Both the position numbers and the translations under genes were made by a program. 64,000 nt of DNA. Source: Microbulbifer thermotolerans. Lineage in GTDB: Bacteria > Pseudomonadota > Gammaproteobacteria > Pseudomonadales > Cellvibrionaceae. Below, one piece after another: positions 6,734 through 16,322 of this stretch. Numbering within the stretch: the stretch's first letter is position 1; every line of letters begins with the position of its first letter. The stretch is from positions 1 through 64,000 of the forward strand of contig NZ_FOKT01000003.1 in NCBI RefSeq assembly GCF_900112305.1. Reading direction: 5' to 3'. The notes under the pieces were generated by a model. It was not told the DNA's origin and searched no databases. It worked only from the letters and a program-made list of their open reading frames with translations.

Positions 6734-7189
6734 GTGTCGAAGATGGTGGAGATCACGGAAGCCTACAAAGATTAAAAATAGGCTGAGCAAACCACCTACA
6801 CTTGGAAATACAATCCTACCAGATAAAGATTGAAACTTACTCAATACAATAACGTTACCGATGCTTAGAGAAACCAATTTGTTGCCACCGTCAAATGCTT
6901 GGTAGTAGCTAATTGCAACCTCCGAGCCCTTCACTATGGCCTTAGAAACATCTTCACTCCAGAACCCCGAATAGCAGAATTGCTTACCGTCTACAGATAC
7001 CAACAAAGTGTCGCTACCCTTACCTCCAGGCCTCAGCCGAACTCTCTCCACTACTCCACGAGTTGATTCTATATCTTCAGATAACGGAAAGTTTGCTAGT
7101 AAAAAAATACTCAATAATAGAAACACTCCGCCAACGAGAATTGCAGCCCATCCAATAAAAGTTGAAGGATTATCTAGTCGTTCAATCAT
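6728..7189 (-). CDS. Two-helix membrane protein, first cassette of the array
   Basis: The 153-residue product starts MIERLDNPSTFIGWAAILVG. It has an N-terminal membrane helix (about 11-32), a beta-rich domain (GVVERVRLRPGGKG, LLVSVDGKQFCYSGF, VAISYYQAFDGGN) and a second helix (about 122-143). The layout is similar to the DUF3592 protein of another cassette in the array, though I cannot assign the family securely. Just upstream, GCATAAC (7195-7201) is the last cassette-type core before the array ends. Confidence 0.65.
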   Translation of the reverse strand: MIERLDNPSTFIGWAAILVGGVFLLLSIFLLANFPLSEDIESTRGVVERVRLRPGGKGSDTLLVSVDGKQFCYSGFWSEDVSKAIVKGSEVAISYYQAFDGGNKLVSLSIGNVIVLSKFQSLSGRIVFPSVGGLLSLFLIFVGFRDLHHLRHA

Positions 7190-7201
7190 TCTTACGCATA
7201 A

Positions 7202-7915
7202 CATTTATATCATAGCCCCAAAGACCAATCCCCCCACGCCCCATATCCCAAAGCGCAATTAACCCCAGAATGCCCCGAACCCCTTGATACGTCAATCCTC
7301 AGCCATAATTGGCTCGATGGTGCCAATTATAAAAAACGGCCTTCACGACTCATATCCACATTCTCAACGCCCATTGTAACTACTTGATTTAGCTCGGCCT
7401 TTCTGCCATTTCTAACCGCACTTCATTAATATCGGCCCCGGCGAATGAAATCTCTTCCGCAGAATGGTCACGATCAGGTAATACCTCCTTCTTTCAACAA
7501 GCAGTTTCTAAACATAAGGTCCAAAAATGTGGAGTTTGATAAGACCACTAAGGAGGGATTCTTATCAGTAGTATTTACGCCGAAGCGGCCGTGGCTGTAC
7601 TCGCTCAACAAAAATTCAGAATAAGTTGGCGGTGTTGCTGGCGTAAGTGCTGTCCTCGGGTAATGGAGGCAGAGCAGCTGTGGACTCTGGAATCAGGTTT
7701 TAGCAGTGCTTTTTGTAAGGAGGGCGAAAGAGAAAAGTGAATTCGATCTGTCACACGTTCAGCATTCTATTGCCATTAGTTTGCTGGCTGCCGAAAGGGA
7801 TATCTGCAATATTCTGAATCGGTCGGGCTACAAGGCTGTGCGCCATATAATGATTTACACCCGGCATCGGAGCGCGGGGAGGCGAGCCCTCCGGCTAGCG
7901 AGGGCTCTTCGGCAG
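7202..7915. other. Non-coding region at the promoter end of the cassette array
   Basis: About 700 bp without a convincing gene. In a complete integron, attI and a rightward integrase gene would start here. Neither strand shows an integrase-like tyrosine recombinase frame. A 107-codon rightward frame from 7706 overlaps the esterase end and has no recognisable features. I see no second attC. Confidence 0.6.
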
Positions 7916-8851
7916 TTATTCAATACCCCGCACAAATTCCCCCACATTGCGGTAAAAGGTTTCACAGGCTTCCGGCACCAGAGATTCCAGATTCAAGAAG
8001 GCGTGAATCATATCGTCGAAGTGCAGTGATTCACAGGCGATGCCCGCCTTCTGCAATTTTTCAAGATACTGGTCTCCCTCGTCCCGCAGTGGACAGAACT
8101 CGGCGGTAATCACGAGGGTCTTCGGCAGGTTACCGGTAAATTCACCGTGCAGGGGAGAGGCATCGCGGCGGTTTTCCGCCCCTTGGAAATAATTGTCGAA
8201 GTACCAGCCAATTTTTTCTTTTTCCAGAAGATAACCGCTGCCGTTTTCGTCGATTGACGGTTTCTGCATGGTGTAGTCGAGGCTTGGGTAAATCAGTACC
8301 TGGGCGGCGATGTTGTGACACTGGTGTTGCAGCAGACGGCTGGCCGAGGCGCACAGGGCACCGCCACCGGAGTCGCCCATCAGAATCCAGCGGTTGTTGT
8401 GGGGGATGGATTTTTTCTCCAGAGCCGGGCCCAGGTTGTTTACAACGGAAAGCAGGTCCTGCAGCCCGGCCGGGTAGGGGTTTTCCGGCGCGAGGCGGTA
8501 ATCGAGCGATACCAGGGGCCGCTGGCAGGACTCGGCGATACGGCGGCAAATGGGATCGTAGACGGTGACGCTGCCGGCCATATGGCCGCCGCCGTGGCTG
8601 TAGATAATGACCGGACCCGGCACGATATCTCGGGGCGAGTAGATACGCACCGGCACACGGTATTGCCCCCCGCAGACCAAAGTTTCACACACTGCCATCT
8701 CTGGGCCCGGCTCCACATAGGTGCGGGTCAGATTGGCGAGACTCTCCCGCGCGCTGATCGGCGTGGCCTCAAAGCCCGCCGCTTTCAGTTGTGCCACCTG
8801 TGCGTTGACGCCGGCGAGCCACTCCGCCAGTTTGGGATCAAGCTGTCGCAT
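7916..8851 (-). CDS. Alpha/beta hydrolase, hormone-sensitive-lipase-type esterase
   Basis: The 311-residue product belongs by motif to the HSL (family IV) esterases, which hydrolyse carboxylic ester bonds. The oxyanion-hole motif HGGG is at residues 86-89. The nucleophile elbow GDSGGG has Ser near 161. The acid (LRDEGDQYLEKL) and the histidine (DDMIHAF) lie near the C-terminus. There is no signal peptide, so it is probably cytoplasmic. It overlaps the upstream MFS transporter by 14 bp and is probably co-transcribed with it, suggesting that the transporter imports an ester substrate or exports its product. The substrate is unknown. Confidence 0.85.
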   Translation of the reverse strand: MRQLDPKLAEWLAGVNAQVAQLKAAGFEATPISARESLANLTRTYVEPGPEMAVCETLVCGGQYRVPVRIYSPRDIVPGPVIIYSHGGGHMAGSVTVYDPICRRIAESCQRPLVSLDYRLAPENPYPAGLQDLLSVVNNLGPALEKKSIPHNNRWILMGDSGGGALCASASRLLQHQCHNIAAQVLIYPSLDYTMQKPSIDENGSGYLLEKEKIGWYFDNYFQGAENRRDASPLHGEFTGNLPKTLVITAEFCPLRDEGDQYLEKLQKAGIACESLHFDDMIHAFLNLESLVPEACETFYRNVGEFVRGIE

Positions 8852-10037
8852 TTTCTGCTCCCTTTTCTCTCACCTCGTTTTTTTTGCCGCTCTCTGGCAG
8901 CAGGAAGGAAAACACAAACAGGGAAGCCGAACAGGCCACGGCAAAATAAGCCGCATATGCCGGCTCGCCCGTGCTATCTGCCAACAGGCCGGCGCCGTAC
9001 ATCAGCGCCGTCTCCACTCCGTAGGAGACAGACCAGAACATGCCAAAGGTCACGGTGATGCGCGCCGGCGTCATGCCAGGCAGCTCCTGCGGCAGTGTTA
9101 CCAGCGCGGTCATCGGCAGGAACATAAAGAAACCCGCCAGGGCTGCGGCGGCGTAGGCGACGATGGGGTTGCGGCTCACCAGCATCAGGGCGGCAAAGAG
9201 CACCAGTGCCAGGCCTGAGTAGCGCAGTACCGGCAGGCGTAGGGGGTAACGCTTGGTCACCAGAATACCGGCAGCGGTCCCCACCATGCCGGCGAATATC
9301 ATCACCGCCGACAGGTCTTTGCTGGCCACGGCAAAACCGTCGATCAAGGGAAACAAAGCAAAGACGGCGATATAGCAAAAGAGTACTCCGCAATAGGCCA
9401 GGGGCAGCCACCAGTTAAAGGGTTCACGCACCCCCTGCGCCAGGCCGTAGTTTTCTTCAGGCTGATCGCCGCCACCGGACAGGGGGAAGTTCTCCGCCGC
9501 CAGCCACCAGAGCAGCGCCAGCGCCACCACCATCACGCCGTAGAGGGCAATTACCGACTGCCAGCCGCCCATCCAGGCGGCCAGTGCCGCGGTTGTGAGC
9601 AGTGCGAGCAGGTTGCCGGTATTGAAGGCAGCGGCGTTGATGCCGTTGATCAACGGCCGCTCGCGGGTGGAAAAATAGTGCAGCACCACCGGGTTGAAAT
9701 ACACAATCGCCAGGGCGCCGCCGAGCCCCAGTGCCAGTCGCGACAGCAGCCAGCCGCCGTAACTGCCGGCGAGGGCACCCAGTCCGCCAGTGGCAATGAG
9801 CAACATCGCCAGCGCGAAGGCGCGCTTCGCGCCCAGACGCATCAGCAAGGCAGCTGCAACCAGGTTGCCGACAATTTTTGCCAGGGTGATGACATTGCTG
9901 CCCCAGGTGGCATTGGCGAAGCCCGCTTCGCCGAAGGATGCCTGTATCGCCGGTGTCAGCATGGCCCCGGAAACCCAGGAGGCGGCGAACAGGGCGTAGG
10001 CGGTAAACATCAGGCCTTCGAGCAGGTATTTTTTCAT
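8838..10037 (-). CDS. Major facilitator superfamily transporter
   Basis: This 399-residue polytopic inner-membrane protein has about 12 hydrophobic helices and a typical MFS central loop (around residues 195-215, containing GGGDQPEEN). Features such as RLALGLGGALAIVYFNPVVL after the first cytoplasmic loop and FNTGNLLALLTTAALAAW suit the nitrate/cyanate-type or drug-type MFS, but the substrate cannot be read from sequence. The C-terminal tail is charged (SGKKNEVREKG). The gene overlaps the start of the downstream esterase, so the two probably form one transcription unit. Confidence 0.85.
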   Translation of the reverse strand: MKKYLLEGLMFTAYALFAASWVSGAMLTPAIQASFGEAGFANATWGSNVITLAKIVGNLVAAALLMRLGAKRAFALAMLLIATGGLGALAGSYGGWLLSRLALGLGGALAIVYFNPVVLHYFSTRERPLINGINAAAFNTGNLLALLTTAALAAWMGGWQSVIALYGVMVVALALLWWLAAENFPLSGGGDQPEENYGLAQGVREPFNWWLPLAYCGVLFCYIAVFALFPLIDGFAVASKDLSAVMIFAGMVGTAAGILVTKRYPLRLPVLRYSGLALVLFAALMLVSRNPIVAYAAAALAGFFMFLPMTALVTLPQELPGMTPARITVTFGMFWSVSYGVETALMYGAGLLADSTGEPAYAAYFAVACSASLFVFSFLLPESGKKNEVREKGAENATA

Positions 10038-10185
10038 TTGCCGATTCTTTTTCTCGTTTTCTCTATCAGAGGTGGCATCGCGGTGCCCGGAGCACCGGAA
10101 AAAGCTTTATAAAACCGCAGGCAGGTGTATAGGTGTATTCAACAACCCCCAGGGAGGCTAGATTGCGCCGCGCGCGCCGGCACCG

Positions 10186-13100
10186 CTATACGACCTTGGT
10201 CGCAGGGCTTTCCGACAATAGCTTTTGCCGCGCAAGCAGCAGCGCGCGCAGTGCCGCCGGGCGCAGTGGTTTTTGCAAAAACTGCCAGCCCAGATCCCGG
10301 GCGCGGTTCTTAACCAGATCGGTGTTTTCCGCAGAGATAAGGACACAGGGCACAGGCCGCCCCCAGACTTCCATCAACTCCCCGGCAAGGGCGATACCGT
10401 CTATGCAGTCGTCCAGGTGAAAATCCATCAGCAGCAGGTCCGGGCACGCCAACCGCAGCGCCTGCTCGCGGTTGCGCGCACAGTGGACACTGCAGCCCCA
10501 GCCGCCGAGCAGCGCCTGCATGGCCTCGAGAATCGCGGGTTCATTGTCAACGCAGACCACTTGCAAGCGCAGCGCCGCTGGCGATTTCGGCAGTTGTGCC
10601 GGCACCGGGACCGCGCGCGCGGCCCGCCGCGCCGGTGGCAACAGTACGCGGAAGACACTGCCGCGGCCCGGTTTTGAGCCGAGACTGATGGGCGACTCCA
10701 GCACCCGGCACAGACGCTCCACCGTGGCCAGCCCCAGGCCGTAACCCTGTTCACGCTCCTCGCCGCCAGATACTTTCAACCGATAAAACTCGCGGAAAAT
10801 ATTTTTCTGCTGGGACACGTCTATGCCGCAGCCGGTATCCCAGATTTCCAGTGCAATACCGCCACCACGTCGGCGCGCCCCCACCAACACACCGCCGCGG
10901 CGGGTGTATTTGATCGCGTTGTCGAGGAGATTCTGCACCACCCGGCGCAGCATTTTTTCATCGCTCATTACCCAAAAACCGGACGGGCGGTAGCGCAGGC
11001 GGATATTGCGGCCATCGGCGGCGAGGCGAGACTGCTCGACCGCATCCGAAAGTACCCGATCCAGTTCGATGGGGCGGATATCGGGGTGAATATCGCCGGC
11101 ATCCATGCGCGCTATCTGCAGCATATCGGTGATCAATTGCTCCGCCGAGGCCAGGGCGCTGTCGGCGCGGCGGAGCAGACCGCGACTTTCCCCGTCGAGA
11201 CGACGCTCGCCGAGGGCGTCGAGGAAGAGGCGACTGGCGTTTAACGGCTGCACCAGATCGTGGCTGGCGGCGGCGAGAAAGCGGGTCTTGCCGCGGCTGG
11301 CGGCTTCCAGCTCGCGGTTCAATTTCTCCAGTTCGGCGGTGCGCTCAGCCACCTTCTGCTCGAGGGAATCTTTTACCTCAGTCAATTCCCCCAGGGCGCG
11401 CTGATAATCGGATACGTCGGTATAGGTGGTCACGAAACCGCCCCCGGGCAGGGGGTTGCCGCGAATTTCCAGCACAGTGCCGTCGGTGCGGTGGCGCTGT
11501 ACCCGGTAAGCTGTACCGGCCCGAAGGTGCTCCACCCTTTTGCGCACGTGTTCCTCCACCGTACCGGGACCACACTCCCCACGGCTGGCGTTGTAACGCA
11601 CCAGTTCCGCCACTGGCTGGCCGACATAAATCATCGACGGCGGATAGCGGAACAGTTCCACATAGCGCCGGTTCCAGGCCACCAAGTTCAAATTGGCATC
11701 CACCACCGAGATACCCTGGTCGATATTATCGATGCTGCTCTGCAACAGCCCGCGGCCAAAGCGGTAGATGGCCGAGGCCTGCTCCAGGTTCTGGGCGCTC
11801 CCCAGTTGGGACACCAAGCGACGGGCACTGGTGGAACCGACAATACCGGCGAGGATCTTTTCCACAGTGTCGCGGTAATCGCCGCCGTTTTCTCCTTCCA
11901 GCCCGGCAAAAGTCCGCTCCGCCGCATCGGCGCCGACAAAGCGCGCTAACAGTTCGCGCAACTGCACCTTGTCAACCGGCGCTTCTTTCGCCCCCTGGGC
12001 CATAGGCCTCCAGCGGTGCAGCCCCCCGGATGTCAACAGCAGAACCGCGCAATTCACCCCCAGGCCGAACACGCAAGTGACCGACAGCGGGCTCCACCCC
12101 AGCCCCAGCCAGCGCGCCAGTAGGTCTCCGCTCCCCAATCCAGCCGGCAGTGCCGACAGTGCCCAGACAGCGCTGCCCGCCACCAATCCCGCGATCACCC
12201 CCGCCGGGCGCAGGCGCGGCCAGCGCTTCGGCCAATAGACGGCGGCCACCATCGCGGGCGCCAACTGCACCACCAGCGCCAGCGACAGCAGGCCAAAGGT
12301 GCCGAGACGGACACTGGCGCCGATGGCTTCGCTCACCGCGAAGGCGGCGAGCATAATCAACGCAATGATGCCCCGCCGCACCCGGCGAAGATCCGAGCCC
12401 AAAGCGCCGCCGGCGGGGCGCCGGTGCAAGCGCTGCAGCCACAGGGGTACCACCACGGCATTGGAGATCATGGTGGACAGGGCGATGGTGGCGATAATCA
12501 CCATACCCGAACCAGCGGAAAGACCGCCGATAAAGGCCAGCAGGGACAGCCACTCAGAACCACCGTGCAGGGGTATACCGAGGACAAAGCGCTCCGGGTT
12601 GTTGTAGGTGTCCGGCAGCCACAGCAAACCGCCGTAGCCCACTACCAGAATCGCCACCGCCAGAATTCCCAGGTAGATGGGAATCAGTTTGCGCACCGGG
12701 CCTATGTCTTCCTCGCTATCGCTCTCGACCATCAGCACATGGAACTGCCGCGGCAGGCAAAATATCGCCGCCATCCCCAATACCACCACGGCAAAAAACC
12801 CGGTGTCCGCCGGACGCGCTTCACTTAACCGCGCCACCTTGTCGCTCGCCAGTGCCGCCCGCGCCAGATCGGCAGCACCGTCAAAAGCACCGGTCACAAC
12901 AAACCAGGCCACGGCGACGAATGCACCTATCTTCACCAGTGCCTCGAAAGCCACCGCCAGCAGCATGCCGTTGCGGTGCGCGCCGCTGTCGATATGGCGG
13001 GTGCCGAACAGCAATGCGAACAGACCGATGGTGGCACTGACAAAGGCCGTTACCGCGGAAGCGCTGATATCGCCGCTGTCGGCCAAAAACAAAAAACCGT

Positions 13101-13515
13101 CCGCAACCGCGCGCAACTGCAGCGCCAGATAGGGCAGTATCGCCACCACCGCGAGCAGCGCCACCGCCGCCGCCAACCACTGGGAGCCGGCGAACTGGGC
13201 ACTGATGAAGTCTGCAATGGAAGTGGAACCCTGCTGCTTGGACAGGCGCACAAAGCGGATCAACAGGGGCGCACCGAAGATCAGTATCAGACTGGAGCCG
13301 ACAAAGGTCGGCGGCAGCAGCCACCCCTCCTCCACCGCCTGGGCCGGAGTGCCGAAAAACATCCAGGCACTGGTATAGGTACCGGCCAGCGCTAGCAGAA
13401 AGGGTTTAATGGGGCGGATGCGCGAAGCCGCCAGCCGGTCCCCCCAAAAGGCAATGGCGAACAGCAGCAACAGATAGGCCAGGGCGACAACGGCCAGGGT
13501 GGTCAGGCTAAACAA
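10186..13515 (-). CDS. Hybrid sensor histidine kinase with sodium/solute symporter domain (CrbS-like)
   Basis: This 1109-residue inner-membrane protein has a sodium:solute symporter-like domain of about 13 helices (1-480), then a linker, a PAS domain with YRVQRHRTDGTVLEIRGNPL, and a coiled coil. The HisKA domain has the phosphoacceptor in AAASHDLVQPLNASRLF (His near 751). An HATPase domain (NLLDNAIKYT, GYGLGLATVERL) and a C-terminal receiver with Asp in LLLMDFHL (near 1030) complete it. This architecture matches CrbS-type acetate-switch kinases and their relatives. No partner LuxR regulator is adjacent. It is divergent from a TonB receptor. Specific CrbS identity is inferred. Confidence 0.85.
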   Translation of the reverse strand: MFSLTTLAVVALAYLLLLFAIAFWGDRLAASRIRPIKPFLLALAGTYTSAWMFFGTPAQAVEEGWLLPPTFVGSSLILIFGAPLLIRFVRLSKQQGSTSIADFISAQFAGSQWLAAAVALLAVVAILPYLALQLRAVADGFLFLADSGDISASAVTAFVSATIGLFALLFGTRHIDSGAHRNGMLLAVAFEALVKIGAFVAVAWFVVTGAFDGAADLARAALASDKVARLSEARPADTGFFAVVVLGMAAIFCLPRQFHVLMVESDSEEDIGPVRKLIPIYLGILAVAILVVGYGGLLWLPDTYNNPERFVLGIPLHGGSEWLSLLAFIGGLSAGSGMVIIATIALSTMISNAVVVPLWLQRLHRRPAGGALGSDLRRVRRGIIALIMLAAFAVSEAIGASVRLGTFGLLSLALVVQLAPAMVAAVYWPKRWPRLRPAGVIAGLVAGSAVWALSALPAGLGSGDLLARWLGLGWSPLSVTCVFGLGVNCAVLLLTSGGLHRWRPMAQGAKEAPVDKVQLRELLARFVGADAAERTFAGLEGENGGDYRDTVEKILAGIVGSTSARRLVSQLGSAQNLEQASAIYRFGRGLLQSSIDNIDQGISVVDANLNLVAWNRRYVELFRYPPSMIYVGQPVAELVRYNASRGECGPGTVEEHVRKRVEHLRAGTAYRVQRHRTDGTVLEIRGNPLPGGGFVTTYTDVSDYQRALGELTEVKDSLEQKVAERTAELEKLNRELEAASRGKTRFLAAASHDLVQPLNASRLFLDALGERRLDGESRGLLRRADSALASAEQLITDMLQIARMDAGDIHPDIRPIELDRVLSDAVEQSRLAADGRNIRLRYRPSGFWVMSDEKMLRRVVQNLLDNAIKYTRRGGVLVGARRRGGGIALEIWDTGCGIDVSQQKNIFREFYRLKVSGGEEREQGYGLGLATVERLCRVLESPISLGSKPGRGSVFRVLLPPARRAARAVPVPAQLPKSPAALRLQVVCVDNEPAILEAMQALLGGWGCSVHCARNREQALRLACPDLLLMDFHLDDCIDGIALAGELMEVWGRPVPCVLISAENTDLVKNRARDLGWQFLQKPLRPAALRALLLARQKLLSESPATKVV

Positions 13516-13695
13516 GCGGGCACACCTTCGTTATTCTTGTCTGTACACAAACCATACCCCAGCGGCTGTTTTTTGTCCCCCATCCCCATCGTTCCCACCG
13601 TCATACCTTGGTCTAGCAGGCAAATGGACCCGGGGCCGATAGAGTGACAGCTCCGAGACTTATAACAACCATAAATTTGGTGATTGGAGAGAGTC

Positions 13696-15879
13696 ATGAA
13701 CAAAACGATAAAGAGCGCAGCAAAATTTCATCCCCTCGCCGCCGCCGTGATGCTCGCCTGCGGCGCGGGACTCGCCCACGCCGATGCCGGCCTCGAAGAA
13801 GTGACCGTAACCGCCCAGAAACGCGAACAGTCCCTGCAGGAAGTGCCAGTGGCAGTTACGGCCTTTAACGAAGATTCACTGATTGAAAACGGTGTCGCCG
13901 ACCTGAGCGACATTCAGAAACTCACCCCCAACACCACACTGCAGGTCAGCCGCGGCACCAACTCCACACTGACCGCCTACATTCGCGGTATCGGTCAGCA
14001 GGATCCACTGTGGGGGTTTGAGCCGGGCGTGGGTATTTATGTCGATGATATCTATGTGGCCCGGCCCCAGGGGGCAGTGATGGATGTCTTCGATGTGGAA
14101 CGCATTGAGGTTCTGCGCGGCCCGCAGGGTACCCTGTACGGAAAAAATACCATCGGCGGCGCGGTCAAATATGTGACCAAGCGGCTCACCGGTGATACGG
14201 AATTCCGCATCCGCGGCGCCATCGGCTCCTACAACCAACGCGACATTGTGCTCAGCGGCCAGACAGGCCTGACCGACACTGCCGCCATCGGTTTTGCTGT
14301 GGCCAGTTACCAGCGCGACGGCTATGGAGAAAACCTCCTGACCGGAGCCGACAACTACAACAAAGACATTCTCTCCGGACGCGTTTCTCTGGAACTCAAC
14401 CCCACCGACACGCTTTGGATCCGACTCGCCGCGGATAGCACCAAAGACGATTCCAATGCTCGCTTCGGCTTCCTCATGGAGGACGCACCCACAGGCAGTG
14501 AAACATCGCCGGGCAGCGTCTACGACCATGAGTCGAATATGCCTTCCGACAACTCAGTAGAAACCAGCGGTGTTTCCCTGACCGCTGAGTGGCAGCTGTC
14601 CGAAAACCTGACCGTAAAATCCATTACCGCGAGCCGCTCCGGTGAGACTGAAACCAATATCGACTTCGACAGTATCAGCCGACCGGATTTCGATGTGCCG
14701 GCCTATTACGAAGACGACCAATTTACCCAGGAATTCCAGCTGAGCTGGAGCGGCGAAAAAAGCAACTTGGTTTCCGGTATTTACTATTACGAGGGAACCG
14801 CGAAGGGCAGTTTCGACGCGGTACTGGGCATGTACGGCATCACCCAAAACGTCAGCGGCTCGGTGGACACGGAAAGCATCGCTGTCTATGCCAACTATGA
14901 GCTGGCTCTGACTGATGCCTTAAATCTCACGCTCGGCGGCCGCTACACCGTCGATGAAAAATCCGCGGATGTGTTTAAAGGAAACTATCTTGGCCTCTAC
15001 TCACCGGAGTTCGCCGACCGCTACGACGGAGAACCTGCAGTTGCAACCCCCTACGCGATACTGACCGACTACAGCAACAGCGATGAGTGGGGACAGTTTT
15101 CACCGAAAGTCGGCTTCAACTATCAGCTCGATGAAGACACCATGGTCTACGCCAGCTACAGCTCTGGCTTCAAAAGCGGTGGCTTCGATATGCGCGGCGA
15201 TGCCAGCGTAATGCCGGAAACGGAAGACGGTTATGACCCGGAAACCGCGGACACCTATGAGCTAGGCGTAAAAGCGGAACTCTTTAACAACCGTATCCGT
15301 TTGAATGCCGCGGCTTTCCACACCAACTATGACGACATGCAGGTCACGGTACAAACCTTTTCTGAAGCAACTCAAAACTTTTCCAGTGCTGTGATCAACG
15401 CGGGTAAATCGGAAATCCAAGGTCTCGAACTGGAAATGATGGCCAGTATCACCGACCGCCTGACTTCCAATATCGTGCTCGGCTACACCGATACCGATTA
15501 CCTGGAGGTGATCGATGGCGGTGTCGACGTCTCGGATCAATGGGGCGCATTCCAGTACAGCCCCGCGAAAACGGCGCTCGGTCAATTAAGCTACAACATC
15601 GACGCCTTCGAAGGCAGCTTGGTTCTGAACGGCTCTGTCTCCTATCGCAGCGAAATGCAGATTTACGCCGCCCCGAGTCAACTGGACGTAGGTTCCGTCA
15701 CACTGTTCGATGCCGGAGTGACTTACTTCAGCGGCGACGACAAATGGCAGCTGAGCCTGCAGGGCAAAAACCTGACCGACGAGGAATACCGCAATGCAGG
15801 TTACACAGCCTTCGGCTGGATAACCGGCTACTACGGTGCGCCGCGCACCGTCGCGCTGACCGGCAGCTACAACTTCTAA
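13696..15879 (+). CDS. TonB-dependent outer-membrane receptor
   Basis: This 727-residue receptor starts MNKTIKSAAKFHPLAAAVML. ATG 13696 is preferred over an ATG 12 bp upstream because GGAGAG is correctly spaced before it. A signal peptide is cleaved near AHADAG, and a TonB box-like LEEVTVTAQKREQSLQEVP follows. The plug carries YIRGIGQQDP, VYVDDIYVARPQ-like and RIEVLRGPQGTLYGKNTIGG, and a 22-strand barrel ends in a terminal aromatic (GSYNF). Such proteins import siderophores, vitamins or oligosaccharides using TonB energy. The sequence style is that of the large marine TBDR family near FecA/CirA, and the substrate is not deducible. It is monocistronic, followed by a terminator. Confidence 0.9.
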   Translation: MNKTIKSAAKFHPLAAAVMLACGAGLAHADAGLEEVTVTAQKREQSLQEVPVAVTAFNEDSLIENGVADLSDIQKLTPNTTLQVSRGTNSTLTAYIRGIGQQDPLWGFEPGVGIYVDDIYVARPQGAVMDVFDVERIEVLRGPQGTLYGKNTIGGAVKYVTKRLTGDTEFRIRGAIGSYNQRDIVLSGQTGLTDTAAIGFAVASYQRDGYGENLLTGADNYNKDILSGRVSLELNPTDTLWIRLAADSTKDDSNARFGFLMEDAPTGSETSPGSVYDHESNMPSDNSVETSGVSLTAEWQLSENLTVKSITASRSGETETNIDFDSISRPDFDVPAYYEDDQFTQEFQLSWSGEKSNLVSGIYYYEGTAKGSFDAVLGMYGITQNVSGSVDTESIAVYANYELALTDALNLTLGGRYTVDEKSADVFKGNYLGLYSPEFADRYDGEPAVATPYAILTDYSNSDEWGQFSPKVGFNYQLDEDTMVYASYSSGFKSGGFDMRGDASVMPETEDGYDPETADTYELGVKAELFNNRIRLNAAAFHTNYDDMQVTVQTFSEATQNFSSAVINAGKSEIQGLELEMMASITDRLTSNIVLGYTDTDYLEVIDGGVDVSDQWGAFQYSPAKTALGQLSYNIDAFEGSLVLNGSVSYRSEMQIYAAPSQLDVGSVTLFDAGVTYFSGDDKWQLSLQGKNLTDEEYRNAGYTAFGWITGYYGAPRTVALTGSYNF

Positions 15880-15955
15880 ACCGCACACGGTGCAAATGAC
15901 GACCGGGGCCCGCGCCCCGGGGCACTCCTCACCCCGGCTCACCGAGCTGAACCTT

Positions 15956-15984
15956 GCCGCCGCGACTCCTCGGCGGCTTTTTTG
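15956..15984 (+). terminator. Rho-independent terminator after the TonB receptor
   Basis: A GCCGCCG/CGGCGGC stem with loop CGACTCCT is followed by a run of T, 77 bp after the receptor stop. Confidence 0.75.
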
Positions 15985-16145
15985 TTTTCAGCACCACCGC
16001 CTTTGCTGCGGTGAGATCAGCACTATCTGTCGTTGCTTTGTACAAATTGGCGGCAAATAACACACTATGGCAGCAGTTTCCTCTAGGCTGGAAAGAGGCG
16101 TGGAATAATTGCGCGCCGTTCCAAAGAACCCATGAGGTACCTGCA

Positions 16146-16322
16146 GTGCAGAAGTTGTGTTGTATTCTGCTGGCAGTGGCCATGGCGACAGGAGTTGCCG
16201 GTTGTTCCACAACCGCGCCCAAGGGAGCCCCCAAAGCCCTGACCGTGAACGGCCAGAAATTCCACTGTATCGAACAGGAGCTGGACTCCAAGATTCTCGT
16301 GCGCTGCGTCCCGAGTCCCTAG
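16146..16322 (+). CDS. Small lipoprotein
   Basis: The 58-residue product starts with GTG at 16146 (VQKLCCILLAVAMATGV) and has the lipobox VAGC followed by STTAPKGAP. The mature part is only about 38 residues and includes NGQKFHCIEQELDSKILVRC, with two cysteines. The frame is open further upstream, but the GTG gives a standard lipoprotein signal with a GAGG-like site ahead. Its stop codon lies in the CTAG target sequence of the adjoining MITE, so the native 3' end has been touched by that insertion. Family unknown. Confidence 0.6.
   Translation: MQKLCCILLAVAMATGVAGCSTTAPKGAPKALTVNGQKFHCIEQELDSKILVRCVPSP

Noticed and set aside
7706..8029. Rightward ORF at the place where an integron integrase should be
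   Set aside because: The product has no tyrosine recombinase motifs and half of it is antisense to the esterase; not an integrase.
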